In this document: positions 33,628 to 45,168 of the stretch, piece by piece
How positions within the stretch are numbered: the first letter of the stretch is position 1
How the letters are laid out: every line of letters begins with the position of its first letter
From: Verrucomicrobiota bacterium
GTDB taxonomy: Bacteria; Verrucomicrobiota; Verrucomicrobiia; CAIQCK01
Direction: 5' to 3'
Assembly (NCBI GenBank): GCA_016222825.1
Contig: JACRQF010000019.1
Span: forward strand, 372,001-436,000
Length of the DNA: 64,000 nt
Program-made: the position numbers and the translations under genes
The notes under the pieces: generated by a model
Database searches by the model: none
The model's input: only the letters and a program-made list of their open reading frames with translations
What the model was told of the DNA's origin: nothing

Positions 33628-35084
33628 GCCAACGAGACTTGTTGCGAGACCCGATCTGTCGCGCGGAGGAACTGGGCCGGCCGATTCCGGATTCCGTCCA
33701 CGCTGTGTCGGTGGCGTTGCCTCGCTGGCGGGACGTCGTCGGCTACGAGGAAAAATCTCCGGAGGTGATGGCGTGGCTCAGCAGCGGTTATCCGCGCTTC
33801 GTCATCCATCCGCTCGTGCAGGAACTGGCGCGCCACATCGGCGGCGGCCAGCCGTGCCTGCCGTTTCCGTCGGCAAGCTCAGCGGCGATGTGCGCGGAGT
33901 TCGTCCGAAAGAACAGCGGCGCTGCCGCGCAAACCGTCACTCGCGACGGCGTTCACGGCATTGTCACAACCGACGCTGGCGCGCTCGCGCTGAAAGCGTT
34001 CTGGCAACACACCGGTCTCATCGTTTCCACGCGCCAGGCCGAAACGATCCTCGCCGGTCGCAGTGGCGACTCGGATGCCGAGGAGGCACGCCGCTCTTTG
34101 AGGCGGCAGCTTGCCGGTTACTACGATTGTGCGGAAGATGACGTTTTCCTGACGCCGACCGGCATGACGGCGCAGTTTGAGGCGCTGCGGGCGGTGATGC
34201 GGCGCAGCCCGGGCCTCCCTACCGCCCAGCTCGGTTTCCCCTACGTGGACACGCTGAAGCTCCAGCAGAAACTCGGTCACGGCGCAACGCTGCTCCACAA
34301 CCTCGACACCATCGCCGACGACTTGCACGCGCTCATCCACAGCCGGTCGCTCGCAGCGTGCTTCGGCGAGATTCCCGGCAACCCGTTGCTCGGCTCCGCC
34401 GACCTCAGCCGCATCCAGCCGTTGCTGCGCGAGCACCATGTGCCGTTGGTTGCCGACGACGTCGTGGCCACGCCGTTCAACGTGGACCTCAGCCGCCACG
34501 CCGACCTCATCGCCACCAGCCTCACCAAATACATCGTCGGCACCGGCAACGCGATGGGGGGCGCTCTCATCTGCCATCCGCGCTCGCCGTTCCATGCCGT
34601 GCTGAAAGCCATCGTCTGTTCGCAGCACGAGGAACTCCTCTGGGGCGCCGACGCAACGGTGCTCGACACGCAGGCGCGCAGCTTCCCGGAGCGGATGCGG
34701 CAGCACAATGCCAACGGTCTTCTGGTTGCCGAGCGGCTTCGTTCGCATCCGGCGGTGGAGAAGGTCTGGTATCCGAAGTGGGAGTTCAGCGAAGTTTACG
34801 AAGCCGTGCGCCGGCCCGACGGTGGCTGGGGCGCGCTCGTGACGTTCCTGCCGAAGAACGCCGAGACCGCCTCACCGCGCATCTACGACAACATGACGGT
34901 CTGCAAAGGCCCCAGCCTCGGCACCATCTTCACGCTCGCCTGTCCGTTCACGCTGCTGGCGCATTACACCGAACTGGACTGGGCCGAGTCCTGCGGCGTC
35001 TCCCGCCACCTCATCCGTCTCTCCATTGGACTTGAAGAGCCGGAAGAACTTTGGCGTCGGCTCGACGACGCGCTCAAGAGCTGA
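33624..35084 (+). CDS. Long cystathionine gamma-synthase-like PLP enzyme
   Basis: This is a 486-residue protein of the Cys/Met-metabolism PLP family, longer at the N-terminus (about 100 residues) than the usual 380-400. The Schiff-base region reads ATSLTKYIVGTGNAMGG, preceded by PLVADDVVATPFNVDL, and the C-terminus IRLSIGLEEPEELWRRL is canonical. The N-terminal extension and divergence resemble the fungal STR2-type cystathionine gamma-synthases. It overlaps the preceding paralogue by 4 bp. One of the pair may synthesise and the other cleave cystathionine. Confidence 0.75.
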   Translation: MSQRDLLRDPICRAEELGRPIPDSVHAVSVALPRWRDVVGYEEKSPEVMAWLSSGYPRFVIHPLVQELARHIGGGQPCLPFPSASSAAMCAEFVRKNSGAAAQTVTRDGVHGIVTTDAGALALKAFWQHTGLIVSTRQAETILAGRSGDSDAEEARRSLRRQLAGYYDCAEDDVFLTPTGMTAQFEALRAVMRRSPGLPTAQLGFPYVDTLKLQQKLGHGATLLHNLDTIADDLHALIHSRSLAACFGEIPGNPLLGSADLSRIQPLLREHHVPLVADDVVATPFNVDLSRHADLIATSLTKYIVGTGNAMGGALICHPRSPFHAVLKAIVCSQHEELLWGADATVLDTQARSFPERMRQHNANGLLVAERLRSHPAVEKVWYPKWEFSEVYEAVRRPDGGWGALVTFLPKNAETASPRIYDNMTVCKGPSLGTIFTLACPFTLLAHYTELDWAESCGVSRHLIRLSIGLEEPEELWRRLDDALKS

Positions 35085-35212
35085 ACGCTGGACGCACGGA
35101 GTTGTCTTGGGGAAGTTGTTTGCCCTCGAGTTGCGTTCGCCTTTCCGCCGCCTATATTCGGCTGGCCTCGGTTCAAAACGATTCGTGGTCACAAAGAAGA
35201 AAGGGGAGAAAG

Positions 35213-35539
35213 ATGAAGAAGCTGCTCAAGACAATGGCGGTTTGCGGGACGGTAATAATTGCCGCCGGAAACATCAGTGTCGCCGAAGAGACCGGTGAAG
35301 CGCTCTACACTGCCAAGTGCAAGATGTGCCACGGTGCCACGGGCGCGGGAGACACTCCCATTGGGAAGAAACAGGGGGTGAAATCGTTTTCTGACCCTGA
35401 AATCGTGAAGAAGTCGGACTCCGTTTTGTTCGATATCACGAAAAATGGTGTGGGCAAAATGCCGGCTTACAAGGACAAGCTGACCGATGCCCAGATCAAG
35501 AGCCTCGTTGACTACATGCGGTCGCTCCAAAAGAAGTAG
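35213..35539 (+). CDS. Small secreted class I cytochrome c
   Basis: This is a 108-residue periplasmic c-type cytochrome. The start ATG at 35213 follows a strong ribosome-binding site (AGGGGAG). The signal peptide (KLLKTMAVCGTVIIAAGNISVAE) leads to ALYTAKCKMCHGATG, with the heme-binding CxxCH. The probable axial Met is in GVGKMPAYKDKL. It is likely a soluble electron carrier. The neighbours give no obvious redox partner. Confidence 0.9.
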   Translation: MKKLLKTMAVCGTVIIAAGNISVAEETGEALYTAKCKMCHGATGAGDTPIGKKQGVKSFSDPEIVKKSDSVLFDITKNGVGKMPAYKDKLTDAQIKSLVDYMRSLQKK

Positions 35540-35709
35540 CCGTTGCTGCAATGCCGTGAGCAAAACTGGCGCGAGGTTTCACAGGTGGGCGCGAGGAGTT
35601 GCGAAAAGATGACGCAGCGCGGCAGGGTGAAATTGCGGAATTCAGCCCGTTTTCAGGCTGTTGCGGGTCAGCGGCTCCGCTGGCACAGGTGCTGCGGGTT
35701 TACGTGGCG

Positions 35710-35735
35710 CGAGGCCGCGGCACGAGGCCGCGGCA
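35710..35735 (+). repeat. Tandem 13-bp repeat upstream of hsp20
   Basis: Two exact copies of CGAGGCCGCGGCA lie 38 bp upstream of the hsp20 start and contain the palindrome GCCGCGGC. Any regulatory role is unproven. Confidence 0.6.
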
Positions 35736-35773
35736 AGTGAAACAAACGAAAACTTAAAACGGAGGACAGAACT

Positions 35774-36235
35774 ATGGCACTGGTAAGATGGCATCGAACG
35801 GCAGAGCCGCTCCGAATGTTGGAGGGCCTGCAAGAGGAAATGAACCGGCTATTCAACACGTCGCTCATCCGGTTCCCGGAATTTGGGACCGCGGAAGGCG
35901 CGGCGTTTTGGACGCCCGCACTGGACATGCACGAGACCAAGGACGACTTGGTGGTCCAGTGTGAACTGCCCGGCATGAAGCAGGAAGACATCAGCGTCAC
36001 CCTGCGCGAAAACACCCTCTACATCGAGGGCGAGCGCACGAAGAGCACCGAGGTCAAGGAAGAGAGCTATTTTCGCGCGGAGCGGTGGTATGGGAAGTTC
36101 CATCGCGCGATCGAGCTGCCAACACTCGTGGACAGCGATAAGGTCCATGCGACCTACGAGAGCGGCGTGCTCAAGATCACCATGCCGAAACGGCCCGAAG
36201 TGAAGCCGAAGCAGATCCAGGTGAAGGTTTCGTAA
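35774..36235 (+). CDS. Small heat-shock protein, Hsp20/alpha-crystallin family
   Basis: This is a 153-residue ATP-independent holdase. The alpha-crystallin domain covers about residues 45-153 (TPALDMHETKDDLVVQCELPG, then ENTLYIEGER and SGVLKITMPKRPE). The C-terminal IQVKV supplies the I-x-V oligomerisation motif. A good ribosome-binding site (GGAGG) precedes the ATG at 35774. It lies upstream of clpB, as expected for a stress-response group. Confidence 0.93.
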   Translation: MALVRWHRTAEPLRMLEGLQEEMNRLFNTSLIRFPEFGTAEGAAFWTPALDMHETKDDLVVQCELPGMKQEDISVTLRENTLYIEGERTKSTEVKEESYFRAERWYGKFHRAIELPTLVDSDKVHATYESGVLKITMPKRPEVKPKQIQVKVS

Positions 36236-36284
36236 CCGGAACCGAGCCGGATCGAATCGGCCCACGGAAGAACCATTGAAGGTG

Positions 36285-36322
36285 AACGCCCGGCCGTTCG
36301 TGAGAGCGAGCCGGGCGTTTCG
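36285..36322 (+). terminator. Stem-loop between hsp20 and clpB
   Basis: AACGCCCGGC and GCCGGGCGTT form a 10-bp stem with a 15-nt loop followed by a short T tract. It could be a weak or partial terminator separating hsp20 from clpB. Confidence 0.55.
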
Positions 36323-36357
36323 CCTCAACAGGGCGAAGCGCGGCAAGAGAGGATAAT

Positions 36358-39006
<2,649 letters not shown>

Positions 39007-39019
39007 AAGTGGATAAGCC

Positions 39020-40498
39020 ATGAAGAACAATTGGAAGGTCATCATCAGTTTTGCGGTTGTTGCCGTTGCCGCGGCGTGGTTCGCGGGGCACGGCGTGTCG
39101 TCCGTGACGGCCCAGACACCGAGCGCGCCGCCGACGCAGGCGTTGGCAGCCGCGCAGTCGTTGAGCGACGCGTTTGCGTGGGTTGCCGACTCGGTGAAGC
39201 CTGCCGTCGTCAGCATCGTGGCGACCAAATACGTTTCCATGCCGCGCAATTTCCACTGGTTCTTCAGCCCGGACATGTTCGGTGACCAGGGTGACGAAGA
39301 TGAGGACGTGCCGCAACGGCGCGGTCGCGGCGGCCAGAGCACGCCACGAAAGTTCAAACAGGAAGGCATCGGCTCCGGCGTCCTCATTGACAAAGACGGC
39401 TACATCCTCACCAACAACCACGTCATCAAAGGCACGGACGAACTGAAGGTGTTCATGAGCGACAAGCGCGAGTTCGACGCGAAGGTCGTCGGCACCGATC
39501 CGAAGACTGACCTCGCCATCGTCAAGATCAACGGCAAGAACCTGCCGAGCGTGCCGCTGGCCGACTCGACGACGTTGCGCGTGGGCGATTGGGTGGTGGC
39601 CATCGGCAGCCCGTATGGTTTGCCGCAAACCGTCACCGCCGGCATCGTGTCAGCGAAAGGCCGTAGTGGCGTGCTCGACAGCCGCGGGGGTTACGAGGAT
39701 TTCATCCAGACGGATGCGGCGATCAACCGCGGCAACTCCGGCGGCCCGCTCGTGAACCTGCAAGGCAAGATCGTCGGTCTGAACACCGCCATCTACAGCT
39801 CCAGCGGCGGGAACACCGGCGTTGGCTTCGCGGTGCCGTCGTCCATCATTGCCAGCGTGTTGCCGAGCCTGAAGGCCGGCAAGCCCGTCCAGCGTGGCCA
39901 ACTCGGCGTGATGATCCAGGACTTGAACGAAGACCTAGCGCAACAGTTCGGGGTGAAGCAGACGAAGGGCGTGCTCGTGGCGCAGGTGAACAAGGATTCC
40001 GCCGCCGAGAAGGCCGGCATCCAGCCAGGCGACATCATCGCCCAATTCGGCGGCAAACCAGTCGAGGACGTAAACGAGCTTCGGAACCGTGTCGCAGCCA
40101 CCGCGCCCAGCGCGAAGTCCACGGTCGTCGTCATCCGCAAGGGCAAGGAAGTCACTCTCTCTGTCACTGTCGGCAGCGCCAGCGAGACCACGGCGGCCGC
40201 CGCTGAGGAAGAGAGCGACGTGACGAACCTCGGCGTAACCGTCACCAACCTTACCAAGGAGTTGGAACGCAAGCTCGACTACAAGGGCGAGAAGGGTGTC
40301 GTCGTTACCGATGTGGACTCGAACAGTCTTGCTTACCGCCGCGGCGTCCGCGAGGGCGATCTGATCGTCGAGGTCAACCGGCAGCCCGTGACCTCGGTCA
40401 GCGAGTTTGAGAAAGTTGTCAAGAACGCCAAGGACAGCGTGTTGCTGCTCATCAAGAACAAGGAAGGCAGCCGCTTCGTCCCGCTGCAGAAGAAATGA
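39020..40498 (+). CDS. htrA: Do-like periplasmic serine protease
   Basis: This is a 492-residue DegP/HtrA protease-chaperone. The N-terminal segment (VIISFAVVAVAAAWFAGHG) is a signal or anchor. The catalytic triad is His134 (TNNHV), Asp164 (KTDLAIVK) and Ser240 (RGNSGGP). Two PDZ domains follow (about 275-380 and 400-492). It clears misfolded envelope proteins. The rhomboid gene overlaps its stop by 4 bp, so both proteases are translated together, and clpB lies just upstream. Confidence 0.95.
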   Translation: MKNNWKVIISFAVVAVAAAWFAGHGVSSVTAQTPSAPPTQALAAAQSLSDAFAWVADSVKPAVVSIVATKYVSMPRNFHWFFSPDMFGDQGDEDEDVPQRRGRGGQSTPRKFKQEGIGSGVLIDKDGYILTNNHVIKGTDELKVFMSDKREFDAKVVGTDPKTDLAIVKINGKNLPSVPLADSTTLRVGDWVVAIGSPYGLPQTVTAGIVSAKGRSGVLDSRGGYEDFIQTDAAINRGNSGGPLVNLQGKIVGLNTAIYSSSGGNTGVGFAVPSSIIASVLPSLKAGKPVQRGQLGVMIQDLNEDLAQQFGVKQTKGVLVAQVNKDSAAEKAGIQPGDIIAQFGGKPVEDVNELRNRVAATAPSAKSTVVVIRKGKEVTLSVTVGSASETTAAAAEEESDVTNLGVTVTNLTKELERKLDYKGEKGVVVTDVDSNSLAYRRGVREGDLIVEVNRQPVTSVSEFEKVVKNAKDSVLLLIKNKEGSRFVPLQKK

Positions 40499-41211
40499 TC
40501 CCGTTGCGCGACAACATCCCGTCACGGTGTTTTCCCGGCGTGACGGTTGCGTTGATCGTGATCAATGTGGCGGTGTTTCTGCATGAACTGGCGCTCGGCC
40601 CGCGCCTGGAAGCGTTCACTCTCCGGTATGGCATCGTGCCGGCGTTCTACACCGACGCCGACTTGCGGGGCTGGGCATGGAACGAAGCCGGTTGGGGCGC
40701 GCTGCTGCAGCCGATCTTCGCCTCCATGTTTCTCCACGGCGGCTTCATGCACATCATTGGCAACCTGTGGGTGCTCTGGATTTTTGGCGACAACGTCGAG
40801 GACCGGCTCGGCCACGCGCGCTATCTGCTGTTTTACCTGATGGGCGGCGTCGCGGCGGGTCTGCTTCACATCGCCACCAACTGGGGTTCGCAAGTGCCGA
40901 CCATTGGCGCGAGCGGCGCCATCGCCGGCGTGATGGGTGCCTACTTCGTGCTCTACCCGCGTGCCAAAGTGCTGACACTGGTTCCCCTCGGCTTCATTCT
41001 CGACATCGTCGCGTTGCCCGCGGTCATCTTTCTCGGCTTCTGGTTTCTGCTGCAACTGCTCAGCGGCACGTTCGGCCTGTTTGCCGGCAGCGGCGCGGGC
41101 GGCATTGCGTTCTGGGCGCACATCGGCGGTTTTGTTTTCGGCATGTTGCTGGTCAAACGCTTTGTGCCGCGTCCGCCAAGGCTGGCGGGCCATTGGGAAC
41201 TGTTGAGGTGA
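40495..41211 (+). CDS. Rhomboid-family intramembrane serine protease
   Basis: This is a 238-residue, six-helix membrane protease. The catalytic Ser140 is in GASGAIAG and His209 in FWAHIGGF. The upstream block HGGFMHIIGN (81-90) supplies the oxyanion-stabilising residues. Its ATG overlaps the htrA stop (ATGA). It cleaves substrates within the membrane; the substrate here is unknown. Confidence 0.95.
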   Translation: MIPLRDNIPSRCFPGVTVALIVINVAVFLHELALGPRLEAFTLRYGIVPAFYTDADLRGWAWNEAGWGALLQPIFASMFLHGGFMHIIGNLWVLWIFGDNVEDRLGHARYLLFYLMGGVAAGLLHIATNWGSQVPTIGASGAIAGVMGAYFVLYPRAKVLTLVPLGFILDIVALPAVIFLGFWFLLQLLSGTFGLFAGSGAGGIAFWAHIGGFVFGMLLVKRFVPRPPRLAGHWELLR

Positions 41212-41215
41212 CTCG

Positions 41216-42556
41216 CTACGCCTGCTCGCCTCCCGCGCTTTGCTGCCGTGTCTTCGGCAGAATCGCGACGAGCAAGATCCTGAGCCGCGCCATCTTCTCG
41301 ACGGTGATGATGCCCTGCGGCGTCTCGACGGTGTCGCCGGGGTGCGCGAGCCGGCCGAGGTGGTTCGTGACGTAGCCGGCGATGGAGTCAGCCTGCTCGT
41401 CTGCGAGGTCCCAGCCGAAACGGTCGTTCAGTTCGCGCAGCCGCACGTCGCCGCGCACCAGCAGCCGTCCGTCGGGCATCTCCTGTATGCTGGGTTGCCG
41501 CGCATCCGCCGGTTCCTGCACTTCACCAAAGACTTCCGCAACAACGTCGTCGAGCGTCACCATGCCGGCGACGCCGCCGTGCTCGTCGGTGACTACCGCA
41601 ACCTGCGAACGCTGTTGTTGGAAGCTGCGCAGAAGGTCATCGAGCCGCACCGTCTCCGGCACGAACAACGGCGCACGCGCCAGCTTGCGGATGTCGGGCG
41701 GTTCATTCGACTGTCGCAGGTGGCAGAACACATCCCGCACGTGCAGGATGCCGGCGATGTTGTCGAGCGTGCGATCATAGACCGGCAGCCGTTGGTGGCC
41801 GCTGCGCGCCACGCGGTTGAGCAACTCCTCCGCCGGCAGCCGGCCGTCGAGCGCGATAAGGTCGGTGCGCGGCACCATCACATCGCGCGCGGTCAGGTCC
41901 GGCACGCGGAAGGCCCGCTCCACCAGCTTGCCTTCCAGTTCATCTATCACGCCGGCTTGCCGGCTCTGTCGGACCAGAATCTGAAGCTCGTCCACGGAGT
42001 GAACGCCGTGCAGTTCGCTTTCAGGCTCCAGTCCCAGCAACCGCACCACGCCATTGCTGACGCCGTTCAGCGCCCAGACCAGCGGACGCATCAGTGCCAC
42101 GGTCAACCGCATCAGCGGCATCACCCACAGCGACGTCGCCTCGCCGCGTTGCACGGCGACGACCTTCGGCACCTGCTCGCCGAAGACCACGTGCAGGAAG
42201 GTGATGAACACAAACGCCAGCGCCACGGCGATCGTATGCGCGGCGGTTTCCGCGAGCATCGGCGACGTCCAACTAAACAGCGGCGCCAACAAGTGCGCCA
42301 GCGCCGGTTCGCCGAGCCAGCCGAGGCCAAGGCTGGCCATCGTGATGCCGACCTGCGCGCCGGCGATGTAAGTGCCGAGGTTGCGCATCGCGGCGAGCAC
42401 GGTTTTCGCGCTCGTGTGACCGGCGGCGACCAGTTCCTCCATGCGGCTGCGGCGCACACTTACCAGCGCGAACTCGGCTGCGACGAAGAAAGCGTTGGTC
42501 AGCACGAGCGCTGCCACGCCCAGCAGTTTCACGATGTCCCATGTCAGTGAGTCCAT
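41216..42556 (-). CDS. CNNM/HlyC-CorC family membrane protein with CBS pair
   Basis: This is a 446-residue inner-membrane protein. The DUF21/CNNM transmembrane domain (about 1-190) is followed by two CBS domains (MVPRTDLIALDGRL and IRKLARAPLFVPETVRLDDLL) and a C-terminal CorC_HlyC domain (MPDGRLLVRGDVRLRELNDRFGW). Related proteins take part in magnesium/cobalt efflux or metal homeostasis; 'hemolysin' is only a historic label. It is convergent with the rhomboid gene and follows lpdA on the same strand after 29 bp. Confidence 0.92.
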   Translation of the reverse strand: MDSLTWDIVKLLGVAALVLTNAFFVAAEFALVSVRRSRMEELVAAGHTSAKTVLAAMRNLGTYIAGAQVGITMASLGLGWLGEPALAHLLAPLFSWTSPMLAETAAHTIAVALAFVFITFLHVVFGEQVPKVVAVQRGEATSLWVMPLMRLTVALMRPLVWALNGVSNGVVRLLGLEPESELHGVHSVDELQILVRQSRQAGVIDELEGKLVERAFRVPDLTARDVMVPRTDLIALDGRLPAEELLNRVARSGHQRLPVYDRTLDNIAGILHVRDVFCHLRQSNEPPDIRKLARAPLFVPETVRLDDLLRSFQQQRSQVAVVTDEHGGVAGMVTLDDVVAEVFGEVQEPADARQPSIQEMPDGRLLVRGDVRLRELNDRFGWDLADEQADSIAGYVTNHLGRLAHPGDTVETPQGIITVEKMARLRILLVAILPKTRQQSAGGEQA

Positions 42557-42585
42557 ATTGTTTCTCTCAATGCGCCGTCAGTCTT

Positions 42586-43950
42586 TCATGGCCGTTTGGG
42601 CAGGAAAATGTGCACCGGCGAGCCGAACGCTGCCTCCGCCGCCTCGCCGATGGCCTCGGCGAAAGTTGGGTGCGTGAAGATTGTGTGGCCCACCTGCTCG
42701 GCCGTCGCGCCGAGCGAGATGGCGAGCGTGATGGTGGCGATCAACTCCCCCGCCGCCGGGCCGATGACCTGGCCGCCGAGCAACCGGTGCGTTTCCGCGT
42801 CGGCGACGAGTTTCACAAAGCCATCCGTCTCGCCGCTGGCCTGCGCGCGGCCGAGCGCGGCCATCGGGAACTTGCCGACGCGCACAGCGCGACCCTGCGC
42901 TTGCGCCTCCGCTTCGGTGAGGCCGACGGAAGCGACCTCCGGATGCGTGAAGACCACGCCGGGCACGGCGGTATAATCCATCGTCGCTGTTTCGCCGAGT
43001 GCGTTCGCCACCGCCACGCGCGCCTGGGCGCTCGCGACGTGCGCGAGCGGGAACCGGCCAACAACATCGCCGATCGCGTAGATGCCTGGCGCGCTCGTCT
43101 CCAGTCGTTCGTTCACGACGACGTGGCCGCGCGATGTCAGTTTTACGCCGGCGTCGTCGCAGCCGAGGTCGCCGCTGTTCGGCACGCGCCCGACGGAGAT
43201 GAGCACACGGTCAAAGCTTGGATCGAACTCAGTCACCGTCTCGCCGACGCGGACCTCGATGCCGGCCTTGCGGAAGAACTTCGCGAGCGCCACGCCCAAC
43301 TCGGCGTCCATTCCGGGCAGGAGATTGGCGAGCGCCTCGACGACCGTGACCTCCGAGCCGAGCGCGCGGAAAATGCAGGCAAATTCGCAGCCGATGTAGC
43401 CACCGCCGATGATGAGCAGCTTCTTCGGCGGCTCGGCCAGATGGAGCGCGTGGTTGCTGTTGATGATGCGCTGGCCGTCCACGGGCGGCAGCCCCGGCGG
43501 CGTAGGCGCGGGCCGCGAGCCGGTGGCGAGAATGATGCGCGACGTGGAGAGAGTCTGGTCGCCGACGTGAACGCGACCGCCGCCGAGCAGCCGCGCCCGG
43601 CCGCTGACGAACTGGATGCCGTTCTTGCGGAACAGGAACTCCAACCCCTTGCTCATCGTGCTGATGACCTTGCGCGTGCGGGTCATCATGGCGCTGGCCG
43701 CCAAACGCGGCTCGGCGCCAACACTGGCTGGGTCGAGTCCGAAGTCGCCCGCGCGCTGCACGGTGCGGAGCGCCTCGACGCTCGCGAGCAGCGCCTTGGT
43801 CGGGATGCAGCCGAGATGGAGACAGACGCCGCCCGGTGGCGCGTCGCTGACGAGCGTGACACGGGCGCCGCGTTGCGCAGCGCGGATGGCGGCGACATAA
43901 CCGCCGGGGCCGGCGCCGATGACGAGGAGATCAGGAGTTTCGTTGGCCAC
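42586..43950 (-). CDS. lpdA: Dihydrolipoyl dehydrogenase
   Basis: This is the 454-residue FAD flavoprotein that reoxidises lipoamide in the 2-oxoacid dehydrogenase and glycine-cleavage complexes. The FAD motif is GAGPGGYVAA (12-21). The redox disulfide is Cys43-Cys48 in GVCLHLGCIPTK, slightly unlike the usual CLNVGC. The NAD motif is GGGYIGCEFA, and the C-terminal His427/Glu432 pair is in HPTFAEAIGEA. No E1 or E2 genes lie nearby. It is divergent from the ABC importer. Confidence 0.9.
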   Translation of the reverse strand: MANETPDLLVIGAGPGGYVAAIRAAQRGARVTLVSDAPPGGVCLHLGCIPTKALLASVEALRTVQRAGDFGLDPASVGAEPRLAASAMMTRTRKVISTMSKGLEFLFRKNGIQFVSGRARLLGGGRVHVGDQTLSTSRIILATGSRPAPTPPGLPPVDGQRIINSNHALHLAEPPKKLLIIGGGYIGCEFACIFRALGSEVTVVEALANLLPGMDAELGVALAKFFRKAGIEVRVGETVTEFDPSFDRVLISVGRVPNSGDLGCDDAGVKLTSRGHVVVNERLETSAPGIYAIGDVVGRFPLAHVASAQARVAVANALGETATMDYTAVPGVVFTHPEVASVGLTEAEAQAQGRAVRVGKFPMAALGRAQASGETDGFVKLVADAETHRLLGGQVIGPAAGELIATITLAISLGATAEQVGHTIFTHPTFAEAIGEAAEAAFGSPVHIFLPKRP

Positions 43951-44133
43951 AGTGGCCGCAGGTTAGCGGCGGCTGGCGGTGGCGGCCAGATTATTTTGGT
44001 GGCGTCGCGCGCGACTCCGGATTGTCGTGGCGGCACGGCAGAACCGGCGTTATGCTTTCCAGCGTTCGCGCTGCAAAAAATACAGCTTGCGAAAAGCCGC
44101 CACTCGGTTTCTTTTGTTGCCGAGAAGGAGAGA

Positions 44134-45168
44134 ATGCATCTAGTGGCCATCATCTTGTTGGTCTGCGGTTTCATTGGACTCGCCACACCGGCGTTCGCGG
44201 AGAAAACCGTGCTGCGCGTTGGGCATTTTCCGAATGTCACCCATGCGCAAGCCATGATCGCGCACGGGCTGAGTCGCGAAGGCAAAGGTTGGTTCGAGCA
44301 GCGGATGGGGCCGGATGTGGAAGTGCGGTGGTTCGTTTATAACGCCGGGCCGAGCGCGATGGAGGCGATTTTCACAAAGAGCCTCGACATTGCCTACGTC
44401 GGGCCGAACCCAGCCATCAACGCCCACCTGAAATCCCGCGGCGAGGAAGTCCGCATCGTGGCCGGCGCGTGCAGCGGCGGCGCGGCGCTGGTGGTGCAGC
44501 CGGACGGACGCATCAAAACGGACGGGGATTTCCGCGGCCGGAAGGTGGCGACGCCGCAACTCGGCAACACGCAAGATGTGGCGGCGCGCGCGTGGCTGGC
44601 GACGAAAGGTCTGCGGGTGACGATGACCGGCGGCGACGCGTTGGTGGTGCCGACCGCCAATCCCGACCAGCTCGCGCTGTTCCAGAAAGGCGATCTCGAC
44701 GCGGTCTGGACAGTGGAGCCGTGGGTGACGCGGCTGGTGCTGGAGACGAAAGGGCGCGTGTATCTGGAGGAGAGTGCGCTCTGGCCGCAGACCGGCGGCC
44801 GGTATGTCACGACGCATCTGGTGAGCAGCGTGCGGTTCCTGAAGACAAAACCGGCGTTGCTCAAACGCTGGATCGCCGCGCACGTGGAGCTGACGCAGTG
44901 GATCAACCAGCACGCCGACGAAGCGAAGCGACTCCTCAACGCCGAGATCAAGGCGGAGACGACCAAGGCGCTGCCGGGCGATGTGCTTGACGGCGCGTGG
45001 CGGCGGCTGGAGTTAACGCACGACCCGGTGCGCGCGTCGCTGCTGCGGTCCGCCGAGGACGCGCACCGCATCGGGTTCCTGCGCGGGAAGCCGGACCTGT
45101 CGCGCATCTATGATTTGAAGTTGCTCAACGAGGTCCTGCGTGACAAAGGTTTGGTGGAAATCCCATGA
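44134..45168 (+). CDS. ABC importer substrate-binding protein, SsuA/TauA/NrtA type
   Basis: This is a 344-residue periplasmic binding protein of the NMT1/SsuA-like fold. The ATG at 44134 follows GAAGGAGA and gives a signal peptide (VAIILLVCGFIGLATPAFAEK). Motifs include LRVGHFPNVTHAQAM, FTKSLDIAYVGPNPAINAH and ATPQLGNTQDVAARAWL, typical of sulfonate, taurine or nitrate binders. The gene overlaps the ATPase gene by 4 bp. The substrate is not decided by sequence; the sulfur-assimilation genes 9-17 kb away make a sulfonate attractive but unproven. Confidence 0.88.
   Translation: MHLVAIILLVCGFIGLATPAFAEKTVLRVGHFPNVTHAQAMIAHGLSREGKGWFEQRMGPDVEVRWFVYNAGPSAMEAIFTKSLDIAYVGPNPAINAHLKSRGEEVRIVAGACSGGAALVVQPDGRIKTDGDFRGRKVATPQLGNTQDVAARAWLATKGLRVTMTGGDALVVPTANPDQLALFQKGDLDAVWTVEPWVTRLVLETKGRVYLEESALWPQTGGRYVTTHLVSSVRFLKTKPALLKRWIAAHVELTQWINQHADEAKRLLNAEIKAETTKALPGDVLDGAWRRLELTHDPVRASLLRSAEDAHRIGFLRGKPDLSRIYDLKLLNEVLRDKGLVEIP

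Noticed and set aside
42541..44133. N-terminal extension of the ABC binding protein into an 875-residue protein
   Set aside because: The added part lies opposite lpdA and has no domain. The ATG at 44134 has a good ribosome-binding site and begins a signal peptide.
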